Both the position numbers and the translations under genes were made by a program. From contig JACZYI010000065.1 of assembly GCA_022571175.1 (NCBI GenBank), positions 1-9,159 of the forward strand: 9,159 bases of DNA. Direction: 5' to 3'. Positions 1 through 5,514 of this stretch are shown piece after piece; position 1 is the stretch's first letter; every line of letters begins with the position of its first letter. The stretch is from Pseudomonadota bacterium (GTDB lineage: Bacteria > Pseudomonadota > Alphaproteobacteria > Sphingomonadales > SMXR01). The notes below the pieces were generated by a model, which worked only from the letters and a program-made list of their open reading frames with translations, had not been told where the DNA came from and ran no database searches.

Positions 1-1325
1 AGGCCGATATGCTCGCCACTCATGCGGTTGGTCACTTCCCACACTTTTACATCCGGATGGAAAACCGGCACAGAACCTTCTTCCACAGGCGTAAAGGCAA
101 AACCAAACAGTTCGCCTGCCACCATGAACATGGCTTCCGTCAGTTTGTCCAGTTGCAGATATTGTTTGATCTCGTCCGAATCCAGGTCATATTTGTCCCG
201 GCGCACTTTCTCCGCATAGTAGCGATAATCCCAGGGTTCAATGGTAATATCCGCGCCTTCGGCCTCGGCCAGGGCCTGCATATCAGCCACTTCTTCGGCC
301 ACCCGGGCGGTTGCAGCTCCCCACACCGCATTCATCAGTTCAAAGGCATTTTCAGGCGCTTTGGCCATGCGGTTCTCGAGCCGCCACTGGGCGTAATTGT
401 CGTAGCCGAGCAGACCCACACGTTCATGGCGGAGCTGGAGGATTTCGGCAATGATGGCGTTATTGTCAAACTCGTCGCCATTATCTCCCCGGTTATAATA
501 GGTGCGCCAGACCTGCTCGCGCAAATCCCGCTCATGGGAAAAAGTCAAAAACGGGTCCATGGACGAGCGCGAATTGGTGATGGCATATTCGCCCTCATGC
601 TCACGGGCGGTGGCTGCAGCCCCGGCCGCTCGTATGAAGGATTCGGGTAAGCCACCAAGCTGGTCAGCACTGATGTATGTTACATAGCCTTCCTCGTCGG
701 CCAGCACGTTATTGGCAAATTCGGTATGGATGGCAGCAAGGCGCAAATTGATGGCGGCATAACGCTCTTTGGCTTCCGCATCGAGCGTGGCACCATTCCG
801 GGCAAAGCCTTCATAGGTGAGCAATACCAGGCGCTGCTGATCCGGTCGCATGGAGGCCATGGCGTCACTTTCGTAAACGGTTCGGATGCGATCAAAAAGG
901 GCCTTATTCTGCGATATCTTGGAGGAATATTCAGACAGGAGCGGGCTCATTTCACGCTGGATGTCGCGAAACTCGGGGGAGGAGAGGTTGGAGGACCAAA
1001 TGCCAAAATAAGAAAAGACCCGACCCAGGTCAGCACCCGCCCGTTCCATGGCCAGAATGGTGTTTTCAAAAGTGGCAGGGTCCGGGTTGGCGGTAATGGC
1101 ATCAATTTCAGCGAGGCTTATGGCCATACCGGCTTCGAGCGCGGGTTTCAAGGCCGTCAGATCCATTTTGTCAAAGGCTGGCACGCCATTATAGGGCCCC
1201 ACCCATTCGGCCAGCAGCAGGTTGGCGTCCATGTCATTCTCCCCAGTGGTCTCTGGCTCACTGGAACAAGCCGCCAGCAATGTTATGGCCAGAATACTGA
1301 CAGTCATCAAAACCCGTGTTCGCAT
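1..1325 (-). CDS. M3 family metallopeptidase, exported lipoprotein (Dcp-like), 3' part off the window
   Basis: Seen: the minus strand is open from ATG at 1325 to the left edge, 441 codons. Residues 1-20 form a lipoprotein signal peptide with lipobox LAAC, so Cys20 would be lipidated. Then comes a typical M3 N-terminal stretch (LLAEWVGPYNGVPAFDKMDL, about 37-56) followed by a long helical region without stops. A GGGAG Shine-Dalgarno at 1334-1338 fixes the start. Known: M3 peptidyl-dipeptidase Dcp and oligopeptidase A are about 680-720 residues and carry zinc-binding HExxH in the last third; that part lies outside this window, so the active site cannot be checked. Inferred role: cleaving short peptides at the periplasmic face of a membrane as a peptide-scavenging lipoprotein. 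It is divergent from the VOC gene. Family call is firm; Dcp versus another M3 subgroup is not settled. Confidence 0.88.
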   Translation of the reverse strand, partial: MRTRVLMTVSILAITLLAACSSEPETTGENDMDANLLLAEWVGPYNGVPAFDKMDLTALKPALEAGMAISLAEIDAITANPDPATFENTILAMERAGADLGRVFSYFGIWSSNLSSPEFRDIQREMSPLLSEYSSKISQNKALFDRIRTVYESDAMASMRPDQQRLVLLTYEGFARNGATLDAEAKERYAAINLRLAAIHTEFANNVLADEEGYVTYISADQLGGLPESFIRAAGAAATAREHEGEYAITNSRSSMDPFLTFSHERDLREQVWRTYYNRGDNGDEFDNNAIIAEILQLRHERVGLLGYDNYAQWRLENRMAKAPENAFELMNAVWGAATARVAEEVADMQALAEAEGADITIEPWDYRYYAEKVRRDKYDLDSDEIKQYLQLDKLTEAMFMVAGELFGFAFTPVEEGSVPVFHPDVKVWEVTNRMSGEHIG

Positions 1326-1333
1326 CTCGCAGT

Positions 1334-1338
1334 CTCCC
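1334..1338 (-). promoter_or_regulatory. Ribosome binding site of the M3 peptidase gene
   Basis: Read on the minus strand this is GGGAG, eight bases before the ATG at 1325. It supports this start, which also places the lipoprotein signal peptide exactly at the N-terminus. Confidence 0.6.
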
Positions 1339-1448
1339 AAAAATATATTTTTAATGTTTCCAGACTCAGAGCCCGGGCAGAGTGCACCATTAGTGCAGGA
1401 AATGGAACATCAGAATGAATCACAATCCTGTCAGGGATGTTTTGAAAT

Positions 1449-1478
1449 TTGCCATAATGGCTTTCAGATTATTATACT
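1449..1478 (+). promoter_or_regulatory. Predicted sigma-70-type promoter for the VOC gene
   Basis: TTGCCA at 1449-1454 (5 of 6 to the -35 consensus) and TATACT at 1473-1478 (5 of 6 to the -10 consensus) are 18 bases apart. A transcript would begin near 1485 and have a leader of about 68 nt before the GTG at 1553, taking in the hairpin at 1492-1523. On the other strand 1471-1476 reads TATAAT, a possible -10 for the divergent M3 peptidase gene, but no good -35 accompanies it. This is pattern matching only. Confidence 0.45.
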
Positions 1479-1491
1479 GAATTCAGGAATC

Positions 1492-1523
1492 AATTTGTAG
1501 CCGTGTCCTTCCGGGCACAAATT
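1492..1523 (+). promoter_or_regulatory. Leader hairpin or operator upstream of the VOC gene
   Basis: AATTTGT (1492-1498) and ACAAATT (1517-1523) are perfect inverted repeats. Inside them GCC (1500-1502) pairs with GGC (1514-1516), leaving one bulged A at 1499 and an 11-base loop. It lies at the start of the predicted leader RNA and ends 29 bases before the GTG start. No U-run follows, so it does not look like a terminator. It could be an operator palindrome or an mRNA-stabilising 5' hairpin; the sequence does not say which. Confidence 0.4.
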
Positions 1524-1540
1524 TATTTGTTATCGAGACT

Positions 1541-1549
1541 GAGGAGAGG
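1541..1549 (+). promoter_or_regulatory. Ribosome binding site choosing the GTG start of the VOC gene
   Basis: GAGGAGAGG three bases before the GTG at 1553 contains a strong anti-Shine-Dalgarno match. It explains a non-ATG start and excludes later in-frame starts, because the protein's first beta-strand begins only a few residues in. Confidence 0.7.
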
Positions 1550-1552
1550 CAA

Positions 1553-1903
1553 GTGGGTCAAAAAAATAACAGCATCAATTATATCGAATTTCCTCTGGTC
1601 GATGCTGCCGGGACAAAAAAATTCTACCATCAGGTCTTTGGTTGGGAGTTTACCGACTTTGGGCCGGAATATGTGAGCTTTTCAGGCGCAGGCATTGATG
1701 GCGGTTTTAATGGAGCGGATAAAGTTCAGGTCTCATCGCCGGGTGCTTTGATCGTGCTTTATGCCGATAATCTCGCCCGGAAACTGAAAGAAATTGAGCG
1801 CGCTGGCGGAGAAATCACCAAAGCGATTTTTCAATTTCCCGGCGGAGAGAGATTCCACTTTCTGGATCCAAACGGTAATGAACTGGCCGTCTGGTCAGAA
1901 TAA
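1553..1903 (+). CDS. VOC (glyoxalase/bleomycin-resistance fold) family protein
   Basis: A complete 116-residue protein, the usual length for a single-domain VOC protein. Seen: an N-terminal strand INYIEFPLVD (8-17), the helix signature KKFYHQVFGWEF (22-33) and the C-terminal FLDPNGNELAVW (103-114). Glu110 in the last motif sits where VOC enzymes place a metal-ligand glutamate, and Glu12 sits where the first strand usually carries a ligand. Known: the fold (paired beta-alpha-beta-beta-beta modules) is used by glyoxalase I, extradiol dioxygenases and antibiotic-binding proteins, so the substrate cannot be read from sequence. It is likely cytoplasmic, since there is no signal peptide. It starts with GTG and appears monocistronic, with its own promoter and leader hairpin. 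The 91-bp repeat begins 3 bases after its stop codon. Fold is confident; reaction unknown. Confidence 0.9.
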   Translation: MGQKNNSINYIEFPLVDAAGTKKFYHQVFGWEFTDFGPEYVSFSGAGIDGGFNGADKVQVSSPGALIVLYADNLARKLKEIERAGGEITKAIFQFPGGERFHFLDPNGNELAVWSE

Positions 1904-1905
1904 GG

Positions 1906-1996
1906 TCGGGCGCTGCTTTCTTCATGAAGCCTCGCTTGCTGTTTTTGGCAATTCAAGCAAGCATGCGAAAGAGACTCATGGTTGCATGTGCGCGGT
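1906..1996. repeat. 91-bp direct repeat, copy 1
   Basis: Matches 3611-3701 in the same orientation at 88 of 91 positions; the differences are at 1962 (C vs T), 1976 (T vs G) and 1985 (C vs T). It contains GCTTGC (1934-1939) facing GCAAGC (1957-1962), a 6-bp stem, and a TTCATGAA palindrome near its left side. The match stops abruptly at both ends. It begins just after the VOC stop codon. It resembles no insertion-sequence end or tRNA that I recognise. Confidence 0.9.
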
Positions 1997-2170
1997 ATTA
2001 AAAATATTTGGGGTCTTCGATTATAAAATCTGGCGGGCCCTAAATGAAATCTTGAGTAGCCACTCGATCAAACATATTACCTCGGCCATTGGCATATATT
2101 TTCTGCTTTTGTATATCCAGAAACGAAAACTTTGCTGACCGGTCTGTTCCCGCTCCTGACTTCAAACGTC
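1997..2170. other. AT-rich intergenic stretch with no supported gene
   Basis: Between repeat copy 1 and the terminator of the tyrosine-rich protein gene. Short reading frames exist on both strands, but none has a ribosome binding site or a recognisable protein. Base composition is more AT-rich than the flanking genes, as often seen in decayed or acquired DNA. Confidence 0.5.
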
Positions 2171-2176
2171 AAAAGA

Positions 2177-2206
2177 AAAAGCCGGTGGGGGAACCGGCCT
2201 TTTCGC
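2177..2206 (-). terminator. Rho-independent terminator of the tyrosine-rich protein gene, possibly bidirectional
   Basis: GCCGGT (2181-2186) pairs with ACCGGC (2193-2198) around a 6-base loop. On the minus strand the stem is followed by TTTTTCTTTT. On the plus strand it is followed by CTTTT, so it may also stop transcripts coming from the VOC side. It lies about 20-45 bases after the stop codon at 2227. Confidence 0.8.
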
Positions 2207-2226
2207 TCTAGGACAGGCTATATCAA

Positions 2227-3081
2227 TCAATAATCGTTGGTCACCACTGTCACATCCACGTGTGTGTCCACGTTAACGGTCACTTGGTCCTGCGGCACAT
2301 AATAATAATTGGGAGTGTAATAATAAGAGGGGTAATAATCATAGGGTGAGGTCTGAATGCCGGCCATTTTGCGCTCAATGCAGGCGTCTGAATCAAACAG
2401 GCCAAATGATGGCGCGGTGTAGCCGTAAGTGCCATAGCTACCGTAGCTGCCATAAGCGTTATAGCTGTTATATCCGTAAGGGTTAGTGCCATAACCGGTG
2501 GAATAAGGGTTATACATGGTGGTGGCCTGGATCTGCTCGCCTGCGCATTCGATGCCATATTGCAATCTCGCCCAGGTCTCCTGCTTCTGGCGCGCGCTAT
2601 TCACATTATCCACAAAAGTCTGGGCACGAGACTGCTGGGAGCTGTATTCATCTTGCGCTGATTCCAGTGATCGTGTGGCGCGCTCATTATAAAATTCAAT
2701 CGTGCGCGCTACCCGCGGCCAGATGGCGTGATTGATTGGTACATCCAGCAGTGCCGCCTCCAGATTATAGCCGGCGTTTTCCGCTTCATATTGAAGATCG
2801 GATACATGATCGGCCATGCAGCCGTACCACTGGTTCGAGCGAGAGGCCAGGCGGCTTAAGGTGTCATTGTCATAGCTCGATGGAAAGCGTGGCGCAGAGC
2901 CGCAGGAATGCCGGTCAAAACGGCTTTGGCGCATGTTCATTATAAGCCGTTCAACCGCTGCTATAACTTCCGGTGAAACCTCACCATCCTGGGCATTGGT
3001 AGATGCGGCGGTAGCGATTCCAATTACGGCTACCGTTGCCATTAACGTCAGGGAGAATTTCGTCACGCCGGAGTTTTTCAT
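2227..3081 (-). CDS. Exported tyrosine-rich protein of unknown function
   Basis: 284 residues; I recognise no named family. A longer frame begins at 3150, but the ATG at 3081 is preferred: AGGAGG at 3087-3092 lies five bases before it, and the protein then opens with a signal peptide (MKNSGVTKF, hydrophobic 10-27, likely cleavage after Ala30). Residues 36-183 look helical and hold three cysteines (60, 88, 179); a fourth is Cys234, so two disulfides are possible in the periplasm. Residues 190-221 are Gly/Ser/Asn/Tyr-rich with 11 tyrosines, and 247-261 has 9 tyrosines in 15 residues. The tail (266-284) alternates Val/Thr/Asp like a beta-strand. Inferred: a periplasmic or surface protein, perhaps structural or adhesive. 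It stands alone, with its own ribosome binding site and terminator, between the two copies of the 91-bp repeat. Confidence 0.85.
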   Translation of the reverse strand: MKNSGVTKFSLTLMATVAVIGIATAASTNAQDGEVSPEVIAAVERLIMNMRQSRFDRHSCGSAPRFPSSYDNDTLSRLASRSNQWYGCMADHVSDLQYEAENAGYNLEAALLDVPINHAIWPRVARTIEFYNERATRSLESAQDEYSSQQSRAQTFVDNVNSARQKQETWARLQYGIECAGEQIQATTMYNPYSTGYGTNPYGYNSYNAYGSYGSYGTYGYTAPSFGLFDSDACIERKMAGIQTSPYDYYPSYYYTPNYYYVPQDQVTVNVDTHVDVTVVTNDY

Positions 3082-3086
3082 ATGGC

Positions 3087-3092
3087 CCTCCT
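3087..3092 (-). promoter_or_regulatory. Ribosome binding site deciding the start of the tyrosine-rich protein
   Basis: On the minus strand this is AGGAGG, five bases before the ATG at 3081. The alternative ATG at 3150 has no comparable site and would place 23 charged residues ahead of the signal peptide. Confidence 0.75.
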
Positions 3093-3324
3093 GGTTTTTT
3101 GCTTGGGGCCAATCTTTTTGCCCTGCAATGTCAAAATCGATGATGAACACTACAAAAATCCATCTGAAGCAGCGATGAACACACCGTTAGGATTGGGGCT
3201 AGGTGAGGGGGTGATGTTTTAACCGTTTATCTCATTCTCCGTCGCCATAGTCTGCAACGCCTTGGTAGTTAGTCTTACATTCTGGGCAGGCAAAGGGATA
3301 TCCGGGAGTTATCGTGCTAATTAG
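3093..3324. other. Non-coding stretch upstream of the tyrosine-rich gene, possibly containing older serine hydrolase debris
   Basis: It must hold the promoter of the gene ending at 2227, but I see no convincing pair of boxes: a TTGACA on the minus strand (3134-3129) lacks a -10. In the plus frame of the hydrolase remnant that follows, the sequence can be read back to about 3177 through in-frame stops TAA near 3219 and TAG at 3322-3324. The segment just before the TAG (SYRAN) sits where related hydrolases have their last variable loop. This extension is weak. Confidence 0.3.
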
Positions 3325-3495
3325 TTTGATCAGGAAGCCATCTTTGCGGGCGGTAATGGTGGCCAGCAGATTATTGGCGTGCCTTCGCTTGATCTGTTGA
3401 TCCTGACTTACGGCGGGGCTTATAGCACCAGTGGTACATTTTCCGCCCGCGACCATTATGTGCCGGAGGACATTCTTCCTGCTGTCCGAACATAG
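3325..3495 (+). pseudogene. C-terminal remnant of a serine hydrolase (beta-lactamase-like) gene
   Basis: Plus-strand codons 3340-3495, ending at TAG 3493-3495, encode IFAGGNGGQQIIGVPSLDL, then a hydrophobic strand with Tyr-Gly-Gly, then YVPEDILPAVR. Known: class C beta-lactamase-related serine hydrolases often finish with a GNGGQ-type loop, a hydrophobic strand (the family's DLVVVF-like element) and ILPAV-like final residues. The catalytic SxxK and YxN parts are absent, and the frame is closed upstream by TAG at 3322-3324, so no working enzyme is made. This is the debris of a gene that once read rightwards. The match was recognised by eye without alignment; the fragment is short, so the exact subfamily is open. 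Confidence 0.65.
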
Positions 3496-3610
3496 GGGCT
3501 GTGCGATAATAACTCTGCCGGAGTGGAATTAGCCGATCAATCCCAAAGATTTAGCCTTCTATATTTTGGCAGTGTTTTATCCAATTTACACTTTCTCATG
3601 GTCTGACTGC
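3496..3610. other. Intergenic sequence between hydrolase remnant and repeat copy 2
   Basis: No gene, RNA or terminator is evident. A short reading frame entering the repeat from 3566 has no ribosome binding site and no recognisable protein. The 10 bases before the repeat (TGGTCTGACT region) loosely resemble the VOC gene's last codons before copy 1, hinting that the duplicated unit may once have been longer, but the likeness is too short to rely on. Confidence 0.3.
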
Positions 3611-3701
3611 TCGGGCGCTGCTTTCTTCATGAAGCCTCGCTTGCTGTTTTTGGCAATTCAAGCAAGTATGCGAAAGAGACGCATGGTTGTATGTGCGCGG
3701 T
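3611..3701. repeat. 91-bp direct repeat, copy 2
   Basis: Same orientation as 1906-1996, 88 of 91 identical, 1705 bp downstream. In this copy ATGCG (3668-3672) and CGCAT (3680-3684) form a perfect 5-bp stem with a 7-base loop; copy 1 has lost one of these pairs. The GCTTGC stem (3639-3644) still pairs with GCAAGT (3662-3667) through a G-U wobble. Any reading frame through it changes amino acids at two of the three differences, so there is no sign of protein-level conservation. Confidence 0.9.
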
Positions 3702-3704
3702 GTC

Positions 3705-3809
3705 ATGGGGGGTCAAATGGGATTTATGTTTGGCTGGGTTGCAGCCCGAGCGCTGGGGGGTATATTTCCTGGCCAGCCACGGACGGTCATCCCTTTACTC
3801 ACACCGTAG
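3705..3809 (+). other. Possible 34-codon upstream reading frame abutting the YgjP-like gene
   Basis: ATG at 3705, four bases past the repeat, opens a frame that reads MGGQMGFMFGWVAARALGG and ends at TAG 3807-3809, directly followed by the ATG of the peptidase gene in the same frame. The peptide is short and hydrophobic. No Shine-Dalgarno precedes it. It could be a leader peptide, an N-terminal extension closed by a nonsense mutation, or chance. Confidence 0.25.
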
Positions 3810-4559
3810 ATGATGGGTTTTATGCCAGTATACCCCAACAGCCTTTCCATTAACCTCGCTGGGCTTGGACCCACGGAGGTGGCTATTATCCGCAGCCCCA
3901 GACGGCGCTCCATGGCGCTTCGGGTCCATGAGGCAAAAGTGGAAGTGTTGGTGCCTGCGCGTGCTCGCGAGCGAACAATCATCAGTCTGGTGAAGGAAAA
4001 AACCCGCTGGATCGCAAAAAAAATCAGAGAGCAGTCAGCCATCCCACCCTATGAGGCAAAGCTTTTCGAGAGTGGGGAAAGCTTTTTTTATCTGGGCCAA
4101 AGCTATGTGCTTCAAATTGTGGATGGCCGGAACAAAGAGGTGAGGCTTGATGGTCCGTTTATCACTCTGACGCTTCGGGGTGGGCAGGCGGCCGGGAATT
4201 TGGTGAAAAAAACCCGTAGACAATTAGAGCAATGGTTCCGGGGGCAGGCGGAGGATGTGTTGCAGGATCGGGTGCGGAAATTTTCGGGCCTTATGGGTCT
4301 TGAGTGCCGGTCGTTACAGGTGCGCTTCTACAAAAGCCAATGGGGGAATTGCAGCATCAAGGGCGACATTAAATTGAACTGGCGTCTGATACTGGCGCCG
4401 CTGGAGGTGCTTGATTATGTGGTGGTGCATGAGCTTTCGCATATTCGGCATCACAACCACTCCCGGGCCTTCTGGGCGCTGGTTGCCCATACCATGCCAG
4501 ACTACAAAACCCAACGGGCCTGGCTGAAGACCTGGGGCGGCACTCTGAGAATGGATTAG
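3810..4559 (+). CDS. YgjP-like zinc metallopeptidase (DUF45, M48-related)
   Basis: 249 residues, close to the usual 230-260 of the family. Seen: an N-terminal strand-rich part with RSPRRRSMALRV (28-39), the signature QWGNCSIKGDIKLNWRLI (177-194), and the zinc motif HELSH (207-211) followed by HHNHSRAFW, in which His217 would be the third ligand and Glu208 the catalytic base. Known: YgjP/SprT-type proteins share this HExxH-plus-His arrangement; the family's cellular substrates are largely unknown. It has no signal peptide, so it is cytoplasmic. The start is uncertain: ATG at 3810, 3813 or 3822 are all possible, and none has a good ribosome binding site. An in-frame TAG at 3807 rules out anything longer. 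It converges on the beta-barrel gene. Family very likely; physiological role unknown. Confidence 0.9.
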   Translation: MMGFMPVYPNSLSINLAGLGPTEVAIIRSPRRRSMALRVHEAKVEVLVPARARERTIISLVKEKTRWIAKKIREQSAIPPYEAKLFESGESFFYLGQSYVLQIVDGRNKEVRLDGPFITLTLRGGQAAGNLVKKTRRQLEQWFRGQAEDVLQDRVRKFSGLMGLECRSLQVRFYKSQWGNCSIKGDIKLNWRLILAPLEVLDYVVVHELSHIRHHNHSRAFWALVAHTMPDYKTQRAWLKTWGGTLRMD

Positions 4560-4576
4560 CGGCCCCCATTATCAAG

Positions 4577-4612
4577 CGAAAAAAAGAGCGCCACCATTTC
4601 CGACAGCGCCCT
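4577..4612 (-). terminator. Rho-independent terminator between convergent genes, mainly for the beta-barrel gene
   Basis: On the minus strand AGGGCGCT (4612-4605) pairs with GGCGCTCT (4592-4585), including two G-U pairs. Four more mostly wobble pairs extend it to a GAAA tetraloop. Seven T residues follow at once. On the plus strand the T-run is poor, so it serves chiefly the gene ending at 4635. Confidence 0.8.
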
Positions 4613-4634
4613 TATTATCTTTATAAAGAAAACT

Positions 4635-5369
4635 CTAGAAGCCGAACCTGAGACCAAAGCGGGTCAAAATCGTGGCATAACGGGTGGTGAAGGTACCCGC
4701 CGGGTCGCCAACGATTTGTTCGGTTACGGCCACGGTAGAATTTGAGGATCGGAAATAGCGCACTTCCGCATAACCGGTCAGCCTGCCCGAGATGGGCACA
4801 CTCACGCCCCCCATAACCTGAAAGGCAAATACGCTATCGGAGCCATCCATGTCCCAGCGCAGGGCCGGATCGGCGTCAAAAACGTCCGAGCCAATATAAG
4901 TGAGGTCAGTTTTGACCATAGCAACGCCTGCACCCACCCCCAGATAGGGTGTAAAACGTCCGCCCAGTTCCTTGAAATCCATATAGCCATTGACCATGAA
5001 GGAAACCACATTCTGGCTGCCGGTGGAAAAACGGACGGCATCAAACAGAACCAGATCGCCGAGGTTTCCGCTCTTGTAGGAAATCTCGCCCTCAATTCTC
5101 AGTCGGCCAATATCGTCTTCCCAGGGCACGAAACCCACAGCAGCGCCCAGATCATAATTGGTGTTCCGGGCGAGCGTTCCTCTGGTGATAGAATCCTCAA
5201 CCACCGGATCTGCGTCAGGGTCGCCCGGGTTGAATTTGGCTGCGCTGCCGGTGTTGGGGAAATTTATGCTGCCGAAAACGGTGACATAAACATCTGTCGC
5301 GTTGGCATTTCCGGCAAAAGTCAATCCTGCCAGGCTCACCACGATTATTGTTATCGCTCCGTATCTCAT
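4635..5369 (-). CDS. Outer-membrane beta-barrel (porin-like) protein
   Basis: 244 residues. Residues 1-24 are a signal peptide (MRYG, hydrophobic core, cleavage after ANA24). The mature part shows alternating hydrophobic strands with aromatic ends. The segment SFMVNGYMDFKEL (123-135) followed by FTPYLGVGAGVAMV (139-152) is typical of small 8-stranded OmpA-N/porin-family barrels. The last residues (LTRFGLRFGF) end in Phe, the signal used by the BAM insertion machinery. It has two long acidic loops (about 46-60 and 158-178, rich in Asp) that could face outside and bind cations. The start is set by GGGAGGA at 5374-5380. It lies downstream of the DUF819 gene on the same strand, 145 bases away, with its own terminator. 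Whether it forms a pore or is structural cannot be told. Confidence 0.87.
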   Translation of the reverse strand: MRYGAITIIVVSLAGLTFAGNANATDVYVTVFGSINFPNTGSAAKFNPGDPDADPVVEDSITRGTLARNTNYDLGAAVGFVPWEDDIGRLRIEGEISYKSGNLGDLVLFDAVRFSTGSQNVVSFMVNGYMDFKELGGRFTPYLGVGAGVAMVKTDLTYIGSDVFDADPALRWDMDGSDSVFAFQVMGGVSVPISGRLTGYAEVRYFRSSNSTVAVTEQIVGDPAGTFTTRYATILTRFGLRFGF

Positions 5370-5373
5370 ATTG

Positions 5374-5380
5374 TCCTCCC
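5374..5380 (-). promoter_or_regulatory. Ribosome binding site of the beta-barrel gene
   Basis: On the minus strand this is GGGAGGA, four bases before the ATG at 5369, a near-perfect Shine-Dalgarno. Fixing this start also gives an intact signal peptide. Confidence 0.65.
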
Positions 5381-5387
5381 GTCGCTA

Positions 5388-5400
5388 TTATCTGCGATAA
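5388..5400. promoter_or_regulatory. Short palindrome upstream of the beta-barrel gene
   Basis: TTATC (5388-5392), TGC spacer, GATAA (5396-5400): a 13-base palindrome 19-31 bases before the ATG. The GATAAT on the minus strand could double as a -10, though no matching -35 is seen. Possible operator; weak. Confidence 0.25.
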
Positions 5401-5514
5401 AATGAGTTCCGGACCCTCTTACTTGGTATCGGCCCCAGAGGCTAGGTTTTTCTGGCGATGGTCAGGGCCGCCGGGTGGGGCCGCAGCACCCTTTGACAGT
5501 GTTATGGATCAGGA

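Noticed and set aside
9..1418. Long plus-strand open frames (9-650 and 726-1418)
   Set aside because: They lie antisense to the M3 peptidase gene, whose minus-strand frame reads a recognisable lipoprotein peptidase without stops. The plus-strand products are rich in His/Phe/Gly with no recognisable domain.
1794..2138. 114-codon plus-strand frame overlapping the end of the VOC gene
   Set aside because: It shares sequence with the VOC gene in another frame, passes through repeat copy 1 and an AT-rich stretch, and has no ribosome binding site.
2400..2480. Imperfect 9-base tandem repeats resembling a satellite or CRISPR-like array
   Set aside because: They encode the Tyr-Gly-Ser block of the exported protein and are explained by its low-complexity codons; there are no spacers.
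3232..3456. 74-codon minus-strand frame with a CPEC motif
   Set aside because: It is antisense to the serine hydrolase remnant, which explains the sequence better; the single CPEC is not part of a recognisable zinc ribbon.
3566..3853. 95-codon plus-strand frame running through repeat copy 2 into the peptidase gene
   Set aside because: No ribosome binding site, overlap with the true start of the YgjP-like gene in another frame, and amino-acid-changing differences from copy 1 give no sign of protein selection.
5430..5483. CGGCCCC/GGGGCCG inverted repeat as a terminator of the DUF819 gene
   Set aside because: The arms are separated by 40 bases and no T-run follows on the minus strand, so it does not fit a Rho-independent terminator.
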